Origin: Methyloversatilis discipulorum
GTDB lineage: Bacteria; Pseudomonadota; Gammaproteobacteria; Burkholderiales; Rhodocyclaceae
DNA length: 64,000 nt
Direction of reading: 5' to 3'
Assembly: GCF_000385375.1 (NCBI RefSeq)
Contig: NZ_ARVV01000001.1
Span: forward strand, 2,108,001 to 2,172,000
Made by a program: the position numbers and the translations under genes. Numbering within the stretch: position 1 is the first letter of the stretch; the number at the start of each line of letters is the position of its first letter. The notes under the pieces are model-generated. The model did not search any database. It saw only the letters and a list, made by a program, of their open reading frames with translations, and was not told the DNA's origin. Shown piece by piece: positions 38,879 to 48,168 of this stretch.

Positions 38879-39423
38879 CGCGTCGGCTCCGCGATGATCA
38901 GCAGGTCGAGCGCCGGCCCGGCCACGGCGCTGACTTCGAGCGTGTAGCGCAGGCCGGCTTCAAGCCGGTAGATCAGTTCCTTCTGTACCCCTTCGCCGCG
39001 CAGGCAGCGCAGCGGGCGCATGTAGACAGGCAGCGGCAGTCCGTCCGGCGACAGCACCTCGATCCAGGCGCGCTCGCTGCTCATGACGCGATAGATGCCG
39101 GCCGACGGTACGGTGAAATCGAGGATGCCGGCGTGGCCAGCGGGGCGCCGACCCGGTGCCCGCAGCGCGACCTCGCTCTCCGGCCGCAGGCGCGCAGCCA
39201 CGCGCCGGGCGGGCGTGATTACCGGCGCCGAAGCGACGTTGTGGCCCGCGTCGACCGACAGGCCGGCTGCGGTCCAGGCCAATTTCAGGTCAGCGACCAC
39301 GCGCGGCGCGTCGGCACAGGCCTCGTCCTGCGCCACCGCGGCAAGCGACGACAGCGAACACAGGGCTGCGACGACCACACCAGCACGCGGGCGCAGTCCG
39401 GAAGTGGACATCCAGTTCGTCAC
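38875..39423 (-). CDS. Exported protein of unknown function heading the tup operon
   Basis: I do not recognise this family. From GTG 39423 the product has 182 residues; GAGG lies 7 bases upstream, the reason for preferring it over ATG 39411 (MSTSG), which lacks a ribosome site. A signal peptide is evident (A-G-V-V-V-A-A-L-C-S-L-S-S-L-A-A-V-A-Q). The mature part contains A-G-I-Y-R-V-M-S-S-E-R-A-W-I-E-V-L and ends as an Ig/CBM-like beta pattern (G-L-R-Y-T-L-E-V-S-A-V-A-G). It overlaps tupB (ATGA), so a role linked to oxyanion uptake is plausible but is inference. Confidence 0.6.
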   Translation of the reverse strand: MTNWMSTSGLRPRAGVVVAALCSLSSLAAVAQDEACADAPRVVADLKLAWTAAGLSVDAGHNVASAPVITPARRVAARLRPESEVALRAPGRRPAGHAGILDFTVPSAGIYRVMSSERAWIEVLSPDGLPLPVYMRPLRCLRGEGVQKELIYRLEAGLRYTLEVSAVAGPALDLLIIAEPTR

Positions 39424-39574
39424 GCGACGGCCTCGTCCGGTACGGATGTCTGCGCGGCTCCGGACGGGCGCGCTGCGACGCAACGAAAGGGCGTCGCAGA
39501 AGGGAATGGCATCAATCGGCATCGGAAAACACATAAGATGCGGGAAGCTATCGCACTGAAGCCGCGCGTCCTAT

Positions 39575-40672
39575 ATGTCTGAATTTGCAAAAAGCAATCC
39601 AAGCTTGCGGGTCGAGTGGGATTTCGGCCCCGACGCACCGGTGGGCATTGGTCGCCTGCTGGCGCTGCTGACGGCCATCGAAGTCAGCGGTTCGATCGCC
39701 GGTGCGGCGCGCGCGACCGGCCTGTCGTATCGCAACGCCTGGGGGCTCATCAATGCCTGGCAGGCCTACTTTGGCCAACCCCTGATCACCACCGCGCGGG
39801 CGCATGGTTCGACGCTCGAAGCCTTCGCCCGCCAGTTGCTGGAGGTCGATCGCGGTGCCCGTCAGTCGCTGGCGCGTGCGCTCGACGGCGCCAGCCAGCC
39901 GATGCGCGCGCTGTCGCTGCAGCCGGCTGAACACGGCGGCGCGGCACTGCGTTTCGCCGCCAGTCACGAACCGCTGCTGAACGACCTCATCCGTCAGTTG
40001 CGCAGCGAACGGACCGATGCCGCCACAGTGACGCTGGCCACGCACGGCAGCCTCGAATCGCTGCTCGCGCTGGCCGCCCGCCGCTGCGAGATCGCCGGCT
40101 TCCATTGCCCGGTCGGCGAACTGGGACGCGACATCTGGGCGCTCTACCGCGCACAGCACGGTCTGCCGCGGCTGCGCCTGATCGGTTTCGCCCGCCGTCG
40201 GCAAGGCCTCATCCTGGCGCGCGGCAATCCGAAGAAGGTGAGCGGCCTGGCCGACCTGTCACGCACCGACCTGCGCTTCGTGCATCGCCAGCCGGGCGCC
40301 GGCACGCGACTCGCCTTCGATCTGCTGGCGCGCCGCGCCGGGCTGGACACGCGCGCGCTGAACGAGGGCGATGAAGAACACACGCACGCCGCGGTGGCGG
40401 CGCTGATCGCCAGCGACGAAGCCGATGCCGGACTCGGGCTGGAAGCCTTCGCCCATCGCCTCGGACTGGACTTCATCCCGCTGTTCGAAGAGATGTACTT
40501 CCTGGCGATGCGCGACGCGCCCGCCTCGCGCGACACGGTGCAGTCACTGTCGGTCCTGCTGCAGCAGCCGGACTGGCGCGCGCGCGCCGATGGGCTGAGC
40601 GGCTACTCGCTGGTCGAAGCCGGGGTCGAGTACGACCTCGCGGCTGCCGAGCGCCTGCTGTTCGGCGGCTGA
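39575..40672 (+). CDS. ModE-like HTH regulator with periplasmic-binding-like domain
   Basis: A 365-residue regulator. The N-terminal winged helix (about residues 28-90) is ModE/LysR-like: A-I-E-V-S-G-S-I-A-G-A-A-R-A-T-G-L-S-Y-R-N-A-W. Residues about 125-335 form a PBP-like ligand domain (P-A-E...L-A-T-H-G-S-L-E-S-L; H-R-Q-P-G-A-G-T-R-L). It lacks the ModE di-mop domains, so the ligand would be sensed by the binding-protein-like part. Divergent from the tup operon across about 150 bp, it likely controls it in response to molybdate or tungstate; no clear ModE-type operator was found. Confidence 0.85.
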   Translation: MSEFAKSNPSLRVEWDFGPDAPVGIGRLLALLTAIEVSGSIAGAARATGLSYRNAWGLINAWQAYFGQPLITTARAHGSTLEAFARQLLEVDRGARQSLARALDGASQPMRALSLQPAEHGGAALRFAASHEPLLNDLIRQLRSERTDAATVTLATHGSLESLLALAARRCEIAGFHCPVGELGRDIWALYRAQHGLPRLRLIGFARRRQGLILARGNPKKVSGLADLSRTDLRFVHRQPGAGTRLAFDLLARRAGLDTRALNEGDEEHTHAAVAALIASDEADAGLGLEAFAHRLGLDFIPLFEEMYFLAMRDAPASRDTVQSLSVLLQQPDWRARADGLSGYSLVEAGVEYDLAAAERLLFGG

Positions 40673-40731
40673 TATCCGCGGCGCCTGCGCCGGCCCTTGG
40701 TAGAATCGCGCCTCAGTCACCGGACCTTTAC

Positions 40732-41904
40732 ATGAAACGCACCCGATTCGCCCGCCGCGGCGGCCTCACCCAGGACGCCGCCCTGCTCACCCGGCTGGCC
40801 ACCGGCCTGGCGCTGTCCGCCAGCCGCATCGAAGACCGCTACTGGGAAGTGCGGCTGACCGAACAGGTGAGCCGGCTGCTGGCCGACCGCAACGAAGACG
40901 CGCTGAACGCCGCGCTCGACCACCTGTGGCGCGAGGACGCGCCGGCCTATGACGAACTGGCCGATTTCATCGAAGCGGGCAGCGAATGCGGTCTGCCGGG
41001 CGACGCCAACAAGGACTGGGACGCCGTCGTGTTCGCAGCCCCCCTGCTCGCCTGGTCGCGCTTCTCGATCCCGGCCGGGCCGATTGCCGCGCCGCTGCTG
41101 GCCAGCCTCAAGGTTCAGCTGTGCGCGCACGCTTTCGGCACCCACACCAAGGTTGCGCTGGCCGACTATCTGTTCAGCCCGGACCAGCTGCCGCGCGGCT
41201 ATGTCGAAACGCGCGACCTGGCCGACGACCTCGGCGAAGCCGTGCTCGCCGGGAATGATCTGAAGCTGGAGGCGGAAGCGATGGCGCAGACCACCACCTT
41301 CCTGTCGGACACCCGCTACCTGATCGGCATCGCCATCGTGCCGCGCGGTCAGGCGCTGTTCCGCTGGCAGGAGGACGACGGCCAGCGCGAACACGTGGTG
41401 AAACAGTGGCAGGCCCAGGGTGGCGCCGTCATCGGCACGCTGATGCAGGGCTGTGCCTTCGAACTGCTGCCGCCCAACGCCTACCACTCGGCCTGCCGTG
41501 AAGCCGATCGCGCGTCGCGCGCGTACTCGCTGCGCGCCTCGGTCGCCTTCCTCGAACAGACGCTGGCGGTGCCGGCGAGCGGCCTGCGCGCCATCATCGC
41601 GCCCTTCTACGACAAGCAGCTCGAGGAGTACCGCGTCGCCTTCACCACCTCCGACTCCAGCGACGTGGTGCACGGCGTCGTGTGGGCGCTGCTCGGTGCC
41701 GAGGACGAGGAAACCGACACCGTTGGCGAGATCGAAGGCGTGCTGCGCGAATGCGGTCTGACCGACACGCTGGTGCTCGACCACCGGATGCCCATGGAGT
41801 ACTGCGACGACTGCGGCGCGCCGATGTATCCGGACCCCGACGGCCAGCCGGTACACGCCGAACTGCCCGAATCGTCGGACCAGCCGCCCGCTCACCTGCA
41901 CTGA
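40732..41904 (+). CDS. DUF2863 family protein
   Basis: A 390-residue cytoplasmic protein of DUF2863, found mainly in betaproteobacteria, with no known function. It opens R-F-A-R-R-G-G-L-T-Q-D-A-A-L-L-T-R-L-A-T-G-L-A. The C-terminal section has two CxxC-like cysteines (Y-C-D-D-C-G-A-P-M-Y-P-D) near residues 357-360, a possible metal-binding knuckle. No membrane segment or signal peptide is seen. A strong terminator follows 18 bases after the stop, before prfC. Confidence 0.85.
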   Translation: MKRTRFARRGGLTQDAALLTRLATGLALSASRIEDRYWEVRLTEQVSRLLADRNEDALNAALDHLWREDAPAYDELADFIEAGSECGLPGDANKDWDAVVFAAPLLAWSRFSIPAGPIAAPLLASLKVQLCAHAFGTHTKVALADYLFSPDQLPRGYVETRDLADDLGEAVLAGNDLKLEAEAMAQTTTFLSDTRYLIGIAIVPRGQALFRWQEDDGQREHVVKQWQAQGGAVIGTLMQGCAFELLPPNAYHSACREADRASRAYSLRASVAFLEQTLAVPASGLRAIIAPFYDKQLEEYRVAFTTSDSSDVVHGVVWALLGAEDEETDTVGEIEGVLRECGLTDTLVLDHRMPMEYCDDCGAPMYPDPDGQPVHAELPESSDQPPAHLH

Positions 41905-41922
41905 CACGTCATCCTGTTTTCG

Positions 41923-41952
41923 CGGCCGCGCCTCGCGCGGCCGTTTTCATTT
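41923..41952 (+). terminator. Rho-independent terminator after the DUF2863 gene
   Basis: Perfect 9-bp stem CGGCCGCGC / GCGCGGCCG with a three-base loop CTC, followed by TTTTCATTT. It ends 14 bases before the prfC ATG, so prfC needs a promoter overlapping it or some read-through. Confidence 0.8.
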
Positions 41953-41966
41953 GCTGAAGAACGCTC

Positions 41967-43568
41967 ATGTCGCTTGAAAAAGAAGTCGCCCGCCGGCGCA
42001 CCTTTGCCATCATTTCCCACCCGGACGCGGGCAAGACCACGCTGACCGAAAAGCTGCTGCTGTTCGCAGGCGCGATCCAGATCGCCGGCAGCGTGAAGGC
42101 GCGCAAGGCCGCCCGTCACGCCACCTCCGACTGGATGGAAATCGAGAAGCAGCGCGGCATTTCGGTCGCCAGCTCGGTGATGCAGATGGAGTACCGCGAC
42201 TGCGTCGTGAACCTGCTCGACACGCCGGGCCACAAGGACTTCTCGGAAGACACCTACCGCGTGCTGACCGCGGTCGATGCCGCGCTGATGGTGATCGACG
42301 CCGCCAACGGTGTCGAAGCGCAGACATTGCGCCTGCTCGAGGTCTGCCGCGCGCGCAACACGCCCATCATCACCTTCATCAACAAGATGGACCGCGAGGT
42401 GCGCGCGCCGCTCGACCTGATCGACGAACTCGAGCGCACGCTGGGCATGGACGTCGCGCCCTTCACCTGGCCGCTGGGCATGGGCAAGGATTTCGCCGGC
42501 GTGTATGAAATGCGCGAAGACCGCATGCGCGTGTTCCGCGCTGGCGAGGACCGCATTTCCGGCGACGAGGAAGTGCTGCTCGGTCTCGACAACCCCGAGA
42601 TCGTCGGTCGCTACCCGATGCAGTTCGACACCGCGCACGCCGAGATCGACCTCGTGCGCGAAGCCGCACCGCCCTTCGACGAAGCCGAATTCCTGGCCGG
42701 CCGGCAGACACCGGTGTTCTTCGGTTCGGCGATCAACAACTTCGGCGTCAAGGAAGTGCTGGACGCCTTGGTCGACCTCGCGCCACCGCCGGGCGGCCGT
42801 CCGGCCATCCAGCGCCGGGTCGAGCCGACCGAAGAGAAGTTCACCGGCGTCGTGTTCAAGATCCAGGCGAATATGGACCCGTCGCACCGCGACCGCGTCG
42901 CCTTCCTGCGCGTCTGCTCCGGCCACTTCGAGCGCGGCATGCGCATGAAGGTGAGCCGCAACGGCAAGGACATCCGGCCGAACAACGTGGTCACCTTCCT
43001 GTCGCAGCGGCGCGAACTGCTGGAAGAGGCCTACGCCGGCGACATCATCGGCATCCCGAACCACGGCACGCTGCAGCTCGGCGACACGCTGACCGAGGGC
43101 GAAACGCTGCAATTCACCGGCCTGCCCTTCTTCGCACCGGAATTGTTCCAAGGCGTTGAAGTCAAGGATCCATTGAAAACCAAGCAGTTGCGTGCAGGTC
43201 TTGAGCAACTGGGTGAAGAAGGTGCCATCCAGGTTTTCCGCCCGCTGGCGGGCGGTACGCTGCTGCTGGGCGCGGTCGGTCAGCTGCAGTTCGAGGTGGT
43301 GATCCACCGCCTGAAGACCGAGTACGGCTGCGACGCCCGCCTCGAAGGCACGCGCTACACGATGGCACGCTGGGTCACCTGCGACGACGAGCGTGAACTG
43401 AAGCGCTTCATCGACGCCAACGCCCACCGCATCGCCTATGACGCGGTGAACGCACCGGCCTTCCTCGCCACCATGCGCGCCGAGCTCAAGGTGGCCGAAG
43501 AGAAGTGGGAAAAGATCAAGTTCCACGCCATGCGCGAACATGCGGGTCTGATGTTCGCCAGCCACTGA
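41967..43568 (+). CDS. prfC: Peptide chain release factor 3
   Basis: A 533-residue translational GTPase that recycles RF1/RF2 from the ribosome. G1 motif H-P-D-A-G-K-T-T-L (residues 18-26), G3 D-T-P-G-H-K-D-F and G4 N-K-M-D-R-E are present, and the C-terminal release-factor domains reach normal length. The gene ends next to the REP-like array that carries the mobile elements. Confidence 0.96.
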   Translation: MSLEKEVARRRTFAIISHPDAGKTTLTEKLLLFAGAIQIAGSVKARKAARHATSDWMEIEKQRGISVASSVMQMEYRDCVVNLLDTPGHKDFSEDTYRVLTAVDAALMVIDAANGVEAQTLRLLEVCRARNTPIITFINKMDREVRAPLDLIDELERTLGMDVAPFTWPLGMGKDFAGVYEMREDRMRVFRAGEDRISGDEEVLLGLDNPEIVGRYPMQFDTAHAEIDLVREAAPPFDEAEFLAGRQTPVFFGSAINNFGVKEVLDALVDLAPPPGGRPAIQRRVEPTEEKFTGVVFKIQANMDPSHRDRVAFLRVCSGHFERGMRMKVSRNGKDIRPNNVVTFLSQRRELLEEAYAGDIIGIPNHGTLQLGDTLTEGETLQFTGLPFFAPELFQGVEVKDPLKTKQLRAGLEQLGEEGAIQVFRPLAGGTLLLGAVGQLQFEVVIHRLKTEYGCDARLEGTRYTMARWVTCDDERELKRFIDANAHRIAYDAVNAPAFLATMRAELKVAEEKWEKIKFHAMREHAGLMFASH

Positions 43569-43581
43569 AGCGCGTTTTGCA

Positions 43582-43786
43582 GGCGCGGCCTTGGCCGCGA
43601 CGGGGCTGATGCGGTCCGCAGGCTTGAATACCGGCCGCTGTCGGGGTCAGAGGACCCCTCCTACAAAATCCCGGCTCCGACCACGGATTGGGCACGATCC
43701 CTGTGGGAGCGGCCTTGGCCGCGACAGGGCCGATGCGGGCCGCCGGCTTCGATCCACGCTGCTGTCGGGGTCAGAAGACCCCTCCT
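43582..43786. repeat. REP-like tandem repeat units B and C (left of IS110)
   Basis: Two units of about 117 bp. Each has the palindromic core GCGGCCTTGGCCGCGA (43586 and 43711), a middle C-x-G-G-C-T-T-x-x-A-T section, and the element GTCGGGGTC-A-GACCCCTCC-T. Between them lies ACAAAATCCCGGCTCC and GACCACGGATTGGGC. The same spacer appears right of the IS110 element, so the original locus was a three-unit array (B, C, D) and the IS110 element sits inside unit C's downstream end. Unit B retains an unoccupied copy of the IS110 target (43656-43670). No gene is seen in 43569-43973. Confidence 0.85.
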
Positions 43787-43800
43787 TGTATTGTCTTTGT

Positions 43801-43973
43801 CTTCCGAGGGGCACCTCGGGACGAGCAGGTGGATGCCGCATCCCTCCTTGGGCTTATCGCCCGTTCTGTAGATTTTGCAGCACCTGCTCACCCTCACGTT
43901 CCGATCGAACAGTATCTTTGGCCCGGCTTGGCCGGCAGCCCGCATTCACAAGGTTGATCTCACGAGGTTTTGC
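43801..43973 (+). ncRNA. Predicted IS110 bridge RNA
   Basis: The left end of the element forms a 5' hairpin CCGAGG-GGCA-CCTCGG (43804-43819), then a loop closed by a 9-bp stem GAGCAGGTG / CACCTGCTC (43823-43831 with 43881-43889). Inside the loop, CCCTCCT (43842-43848) equals the target left of the CT core, and GATTTTGCAG (43871-43880) complements the target core and right side with 9/10 pairs. A second loop begins near 43903 and holds AACAGTATCT (43908-43917), identical to the element right end (57135-57144). ACAAG (43948-43952) complements the left end. This matches the target- and donor-binding loops of IS110 bridge RNAs. Expression and exact ends are inferred. Confidence 0.8.
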
Positions 43974-44068
43974 ATGGAGTTGTTTCATCTGGGTATCGAC
44001 GTAGCCAAGGCCAAGCTCGACTGTGCGCTGCGCTCACCCGAGGGCAAGATTCGCCACAAGGTCATCAC
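43974..44068 (+). pseudogene. IS110 transposase, 5' fragment
   Basis: Codons 1-31 of the transposase, M-E-L-F-H-L-G-I-D-V-A-K-A-K-L-D, with D9 the first residue of the RuvC-like DEDD tetrad. The frame runs into the transposon inverted repeat and stops at 44105. Joining base 44068 to 56254 restores K-V-I-T-N-D-A-A-G-F-D in frame. Confidence 0.9.
44064..44068. repeat. 5-bp target-site duplication ATCAC, left copy
   Basis: ATCAC directly left of the transposon inverted repeat; the identical ATCAC is at 56249-56253 directly right of the other end. Five bp is the standard Tn3-family duplication. Confidence 0.95.
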
Positions 44069-44106
44069 GGGGGCAGCTCACGAAACGGAACAAATCGTAC
44101 GCTAAG
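44069..44106 (+). repeat. Transposon left terminal inverted repeat
   Basis: 38 bp beginning GGGGGCAGCTCACG and ending ATCGTACGCTAAG. It differs from the right end at three positions (5, 23, 37). The merR stop codon lies inside it. Confidence 0.93.
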
Positions 44107-44557
44107 GCATAGCTCGCCCAAGCCGGTCCCCTGCCGACGTGGCGAGGCTCGTTTCGCCTTGCAACGACGCAATCAGCGGACACGAAACATTTCCCTGGCG
44201 TGCATGGCAGGCGCACACGAGTTGGGACAGCACGACCTCCATGCGCGCCAGGTCGGCCAGCTTGGCGCGCACGTCCTGGAGCTTGTGCTCGGCCAGGCGG
44301 CTGGCTTCGTCGCAGTGGGTGCCATCCTCCAGCCGCAGCAGCTCGGCGATCTCATCCAGGCTGAAGCCCAAGCGCTGGGCCGATTTCACGAACTTCACCC
44401 GGGCTACATCCGCCTTGCCGTAGCGGCGGATGCTGCCATAGGGCCGCGCCGGTTCGGGCAGCAAGCCCTTGTGCTGATAGAACCGGATCGTCTCCACATT
44501 GACCCCGGCCGCCTTACCGAAGGCGCCGATGGTCAGGTTCTTCAGACCGTTCTCCAT
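44102..44557 (-). CDS. merR: Mercuric resistance regulator MerR
   Basis: A 151-residue MerR. The N-terminal winged helix contains [20 protein letters not shown], and Hg(II) is bound by C82, C117 and C126 (H-C-D-E-A-S and [10 protein letters not shown]), exactly the Tn501 positions. It represses and, with Hg(II), activates the divergent merTPFADE promoter. The C-terminus is a few residues longer than Tn501 MerR because the frame reads on into the transposon end repeat. Confidence 0.96.
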   Translation of the reverse strand: MENGLKNLTIGAFGKAAGVNVETIRFYQHKGLLPEPARPYGSIRRYGKADVARVKFVKSAQRLGFSLDEIAELLRLEDGTHCDEASRLAEHKLQDVRAKLADLARMEVVLSQLVCACHARQGNVSCPLIASLQGETSLATSAGDRLGRAMP

Positions 44558-44562
44558 CCCGC

Positions 44563-44593
44563 TTGACTCCGTAGTTGACTACGGCAGTAACGT
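44563..44593 (+). promoter_or_regulatory. PmerT promoter and MerR operator
   Basis: -35 TTGACT (44563-44568) and -10 TAACGT (44588-44593) are 19 bp apart, the over-long spacer of MerR-controlled promoters. The spacer holds the dyad CCGTAG-TTGA-CTACGG. Confidence 0.9.
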
Positions 44594-44629
44594 TACAACA
44601 TCAAGCGAAGACCCAGAAGGAGAAGCTTT

Positions 44630-44980
44630 ATGTCAGAACCCAAGACCGGTCGTGGCGCGCTGGCCACCGGAGGTGTCGCGGCCATCCTCGCCTCGACCTG
44701 CTGCCTCGGCCCCCTCGTGTTGGTCGCGCTTGGCTTTTCCGGCGCCTGGATCGGCAACCTGACGGTGCTGGAGCCATACCGCCCGATCTTCATCGGCACG
44801 GCGCTGGTGGCGCTGTTCTTTGCTTACCGGCGCATCTTCCACCCGGTGCAAGCCTGCAAGCCGGGGGAGGTCTGCGCAGTTCCACAGGTGCGCGGCAGCT
44901 ACAAGCTCATTTTCTGGATCGTGGCCGCGCTGGTTCTGGTCGCGCTCGCCTTTCCCTTCGTCGTGCCATTTTTCTACTGA
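44630..44980 (+). CDS. merT: Mercuric transport protein MerT
   Basis: A 116-residue inner-membrane protein with three helices that carries Hg(II) into the cell. The transport cysteine pair C24-C25 is in the first helix (S-T-C-C-L-G-P), and C76 and C82 are in the cytoplasmic loop. An AGGAG site precedes the ATG. First gene of the operon. Confidence 0.96.
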   Translation: MSEPKTGRGALATGGVAAILASTCCLGPLVLVALGFSGAWIGNLTVLEPYRPIFIGTALVALFFAYRRIFHPVQACKPGEVCAVPQVRGSYKLIFWIVAALVLVALAFPFVVPFFY

Positions 44981-44993
44981 TCAGGAGTTCGCC

Positions 44994-45269
44994 ATGAAAA
45001 AGCTGTTTGCCTCCCTCGTCCTCGTCGCCGTTGCTGCCCCGGTGTGGGCCGCCACGCAGACTGTCACGCTGTCGGTGCCCGGCATGACTTGCGCCGCCTG
45101 CCCGATCACGGTCAAGAAGGCGCTCTCCAAGGTCGAAGGCGTGAGCAAGACTGCGGTGAGCTTCGAGAAGCTCGAGGCCGTCGTCACCTTCGACGATGCC
45201 AAGACCAGCGTGCAGGCCCTGACCAAGGCCACCGCCGATGCCGGCTATCCGTCCGAGCTCAAGAGGTGA
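44994..45269 (+). CDS. merP: Periplasmic mercury-binding protein MerP
   Basis: A 91-residue periplasmic protein: signal peptide of about 19 residues (A-A-P-V-W-A), then one heavy-metal-associated domain with G-M-T-C-A-A-C (C33, C36). It hands Hg(II) to MerT. CAGGAG lies before the ATG, 13 bp after merT. Confidence 0.96.
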   Translation: MKKLFASLVLVAVAAPVWAATQTVTLSVPGMTCAACPITVKKALSKVEGVSKTAVSFEKLEAVVTFDDAKTSVQALTKATADAGYPSELKR

Positions 45270-45287
45270 TCCCTGGATAACCGGACC

Positions 45288-47217
<1,930 letters not shown>

Positions 47218-47234
47218 GGAACAGGAGGTGGTCG

Positions 47235-47591
47235 ATGAACGCCTACACGGTATCGCGTCTGGCCCATGAGGCCGGTGTGAGCGTACATGTCGTGCGCGAT
47301 TACAAGGTGCGTGGGCTGCTGCGGCCGGTGGCGCGCACCGCCGGCGGCTACGGGGTGTTCGACGCGGCCGCCTTGCAGCGGCTGTGCTTCGTGCGAGCCG
47401 CCCTGGAGGCCGGCATCGGCCTCGACCTGCTGACGCGGCTGTGCCGGGCGCTGGACACCGCAGACGGCGATGAAGCGTCGGCGCATCTTGCCGACCTGTG
47501 CCACCTCGTCGAGCGCCGACGCCAAGCGCTGACGAACCTGGAAACGCAGTTGACCGAATTGGCGCACAGCACGTCGGAGATCTCGGCATGA
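47235..47591 (+). CDS. merD: Mercury resistance co-regulator MerD
   Basis: A 118-residue MerR-family protein that displaces MerR and turns the operon down. The winged helix [21 protein letters not shown] is intact, but the Hg-binding cysteine set of MerR is absent, as expected. I start at ATG 47235 with AGGAGGT upstream; an upstream in-frame extension to 47214 is unlikely. Confidence 0.94.
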   Translation: MNAYTVSRLAHEAGVSVHVVRDYKVRGLLRPVARTAGGYGVFDAAALQRLCFVRAALEAGIGLDLLTRLCRALDTADGDEASAHLADLCHLVERRRQALTNLETQLTELAHSTSEISA

Positions 47592-47824
47592 ACAGCCCGG
47601 AGCGCGTTTCCCCCGAGGCGCGCAAGCCGGTCGCCGGCTACCTGTGGGGCCTGCTCGCCGCGCTGACCTGTCCCTGCCACCTGCCGGTGCTCGCCATCGT
47701 TCTTGCCGGCACCACCGCCGGTGCGTTCCTCGGCAAGTATTGGGGCATTGCGGCGTTCGGCCTGACCGGCTTGTTCGTCCTGTCCCTGGCGCGGGCGATG
47801 CGGGCGTTCAAGGGAAGATCATGA
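47588..47824 (+). CDS. merE: Mercury transport protein MerE
   Basis: A 78-residue membrane protein with two helices and the C-P-C metal motif (A-L-T-C-P-C-H-L-P) in the first. Overlaps merD by four bases (ATGA). MerE contributes to mercury uptake. Confidence 0.93.
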   Translation: MNSPERVSPEARKPVAGYLWGLLAALTCPCHLPVLAIVLAGTTAGAFLGKYWGIAAFGLTGLFVLSLARAMRAFKGRS

Positions 47825-48150
47825 GCGCTACCGAGCCGGATGGCTGGACGGCGGCGCAACTGGCCCAGGCGGCCGAGCATCGGCAGCTTGAGCTGCACTA
47901 CCAGCCCATCGTCGATCTGCGCCGCGGCCGAATTGCCAGCGCGGAAGCGCTGCTGCGCTGGCGGCACCCGAGCCTTGGCCTGCTGCCGCCGGGCGCGTTC
48001 CTGCCACTGGCCGAATCGTCCGGGCTGATGCCCAAAATCGGCGCGTGGGTGCTGGGTGAAGCCTGCCGTCAGATGCAGCGCTGGCTGGCGTTGAATTGGC
48101 GGCCGTTTCGATTGGCCGTTAATGGGGTCGCCTCAGAAAACGGAAAATAA
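47821..48150 (+). CDS. Truncated Urf2 (EAL-domain protein fragment)
   Basis: A 109-residue N-terminal piece of the mer-linked Urf2/EAL protein: L-E-L-H-Y-Q-P-I-V-D-L-R-R-G-R-I-A-S-A-E-A-L-L-R-W-R-H-P. It breaks off in the middle of the EAL fold (R-L-A-V-N-G-V-A-S-E) where the internal inverted repeat begins, and the last codons are read from that repeat. It cannot have phosphodiesterase activity. Its start overlaps merE (ATGA). Confidence 0.85.
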   Translation: MSATEPDGWTAAQLAQAAEHRQLELHYQPIVDLRRGRIASAEALLRWRHPSLGLLPPGAFLPLAESSGLMPKIGAWVLGEACRQMQRWLALNWRPFRLAVNGVASENGK

Positions 48151-48161
48151 AGCACGCTAAG
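48124..48161 (+). repeat. Internal Tn21-type 38-bp inverted repeat
   Basis: Reads GGGGTCGCCTCAGAAAACGG and continues AAAATAAAGCACGCTAAG, the Tn21/Tn501-type terminal repeat, in left-end orientation. It truncates urf2, marking where a second transposon end joined the mer module. It differs clearly from the outer repeats in the middle section. Confidence 0.88.
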
Positions 48162-48168
48162 CCCTTAC

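Noticed and set aside
39424..39574. ModE-type operator between the tup operon and its regulator
   Set aside because: No clear inverted TATA-containing dyad could be recognised, so no operator is annotated.
44069..44105. Possible continuation of the IS110 transposase through the repeat as a working short protein
   Set aside because: The frame stops after 12 codons inside the inverted repeat and the remaining fold is on the far side of the transposon.
47821..48150. Functional c-di-GMP phosphodiesterase (EAL) in the transposon
   Set aside because: Only the first third of the EAL domain remains; most catalytic residues are missing.
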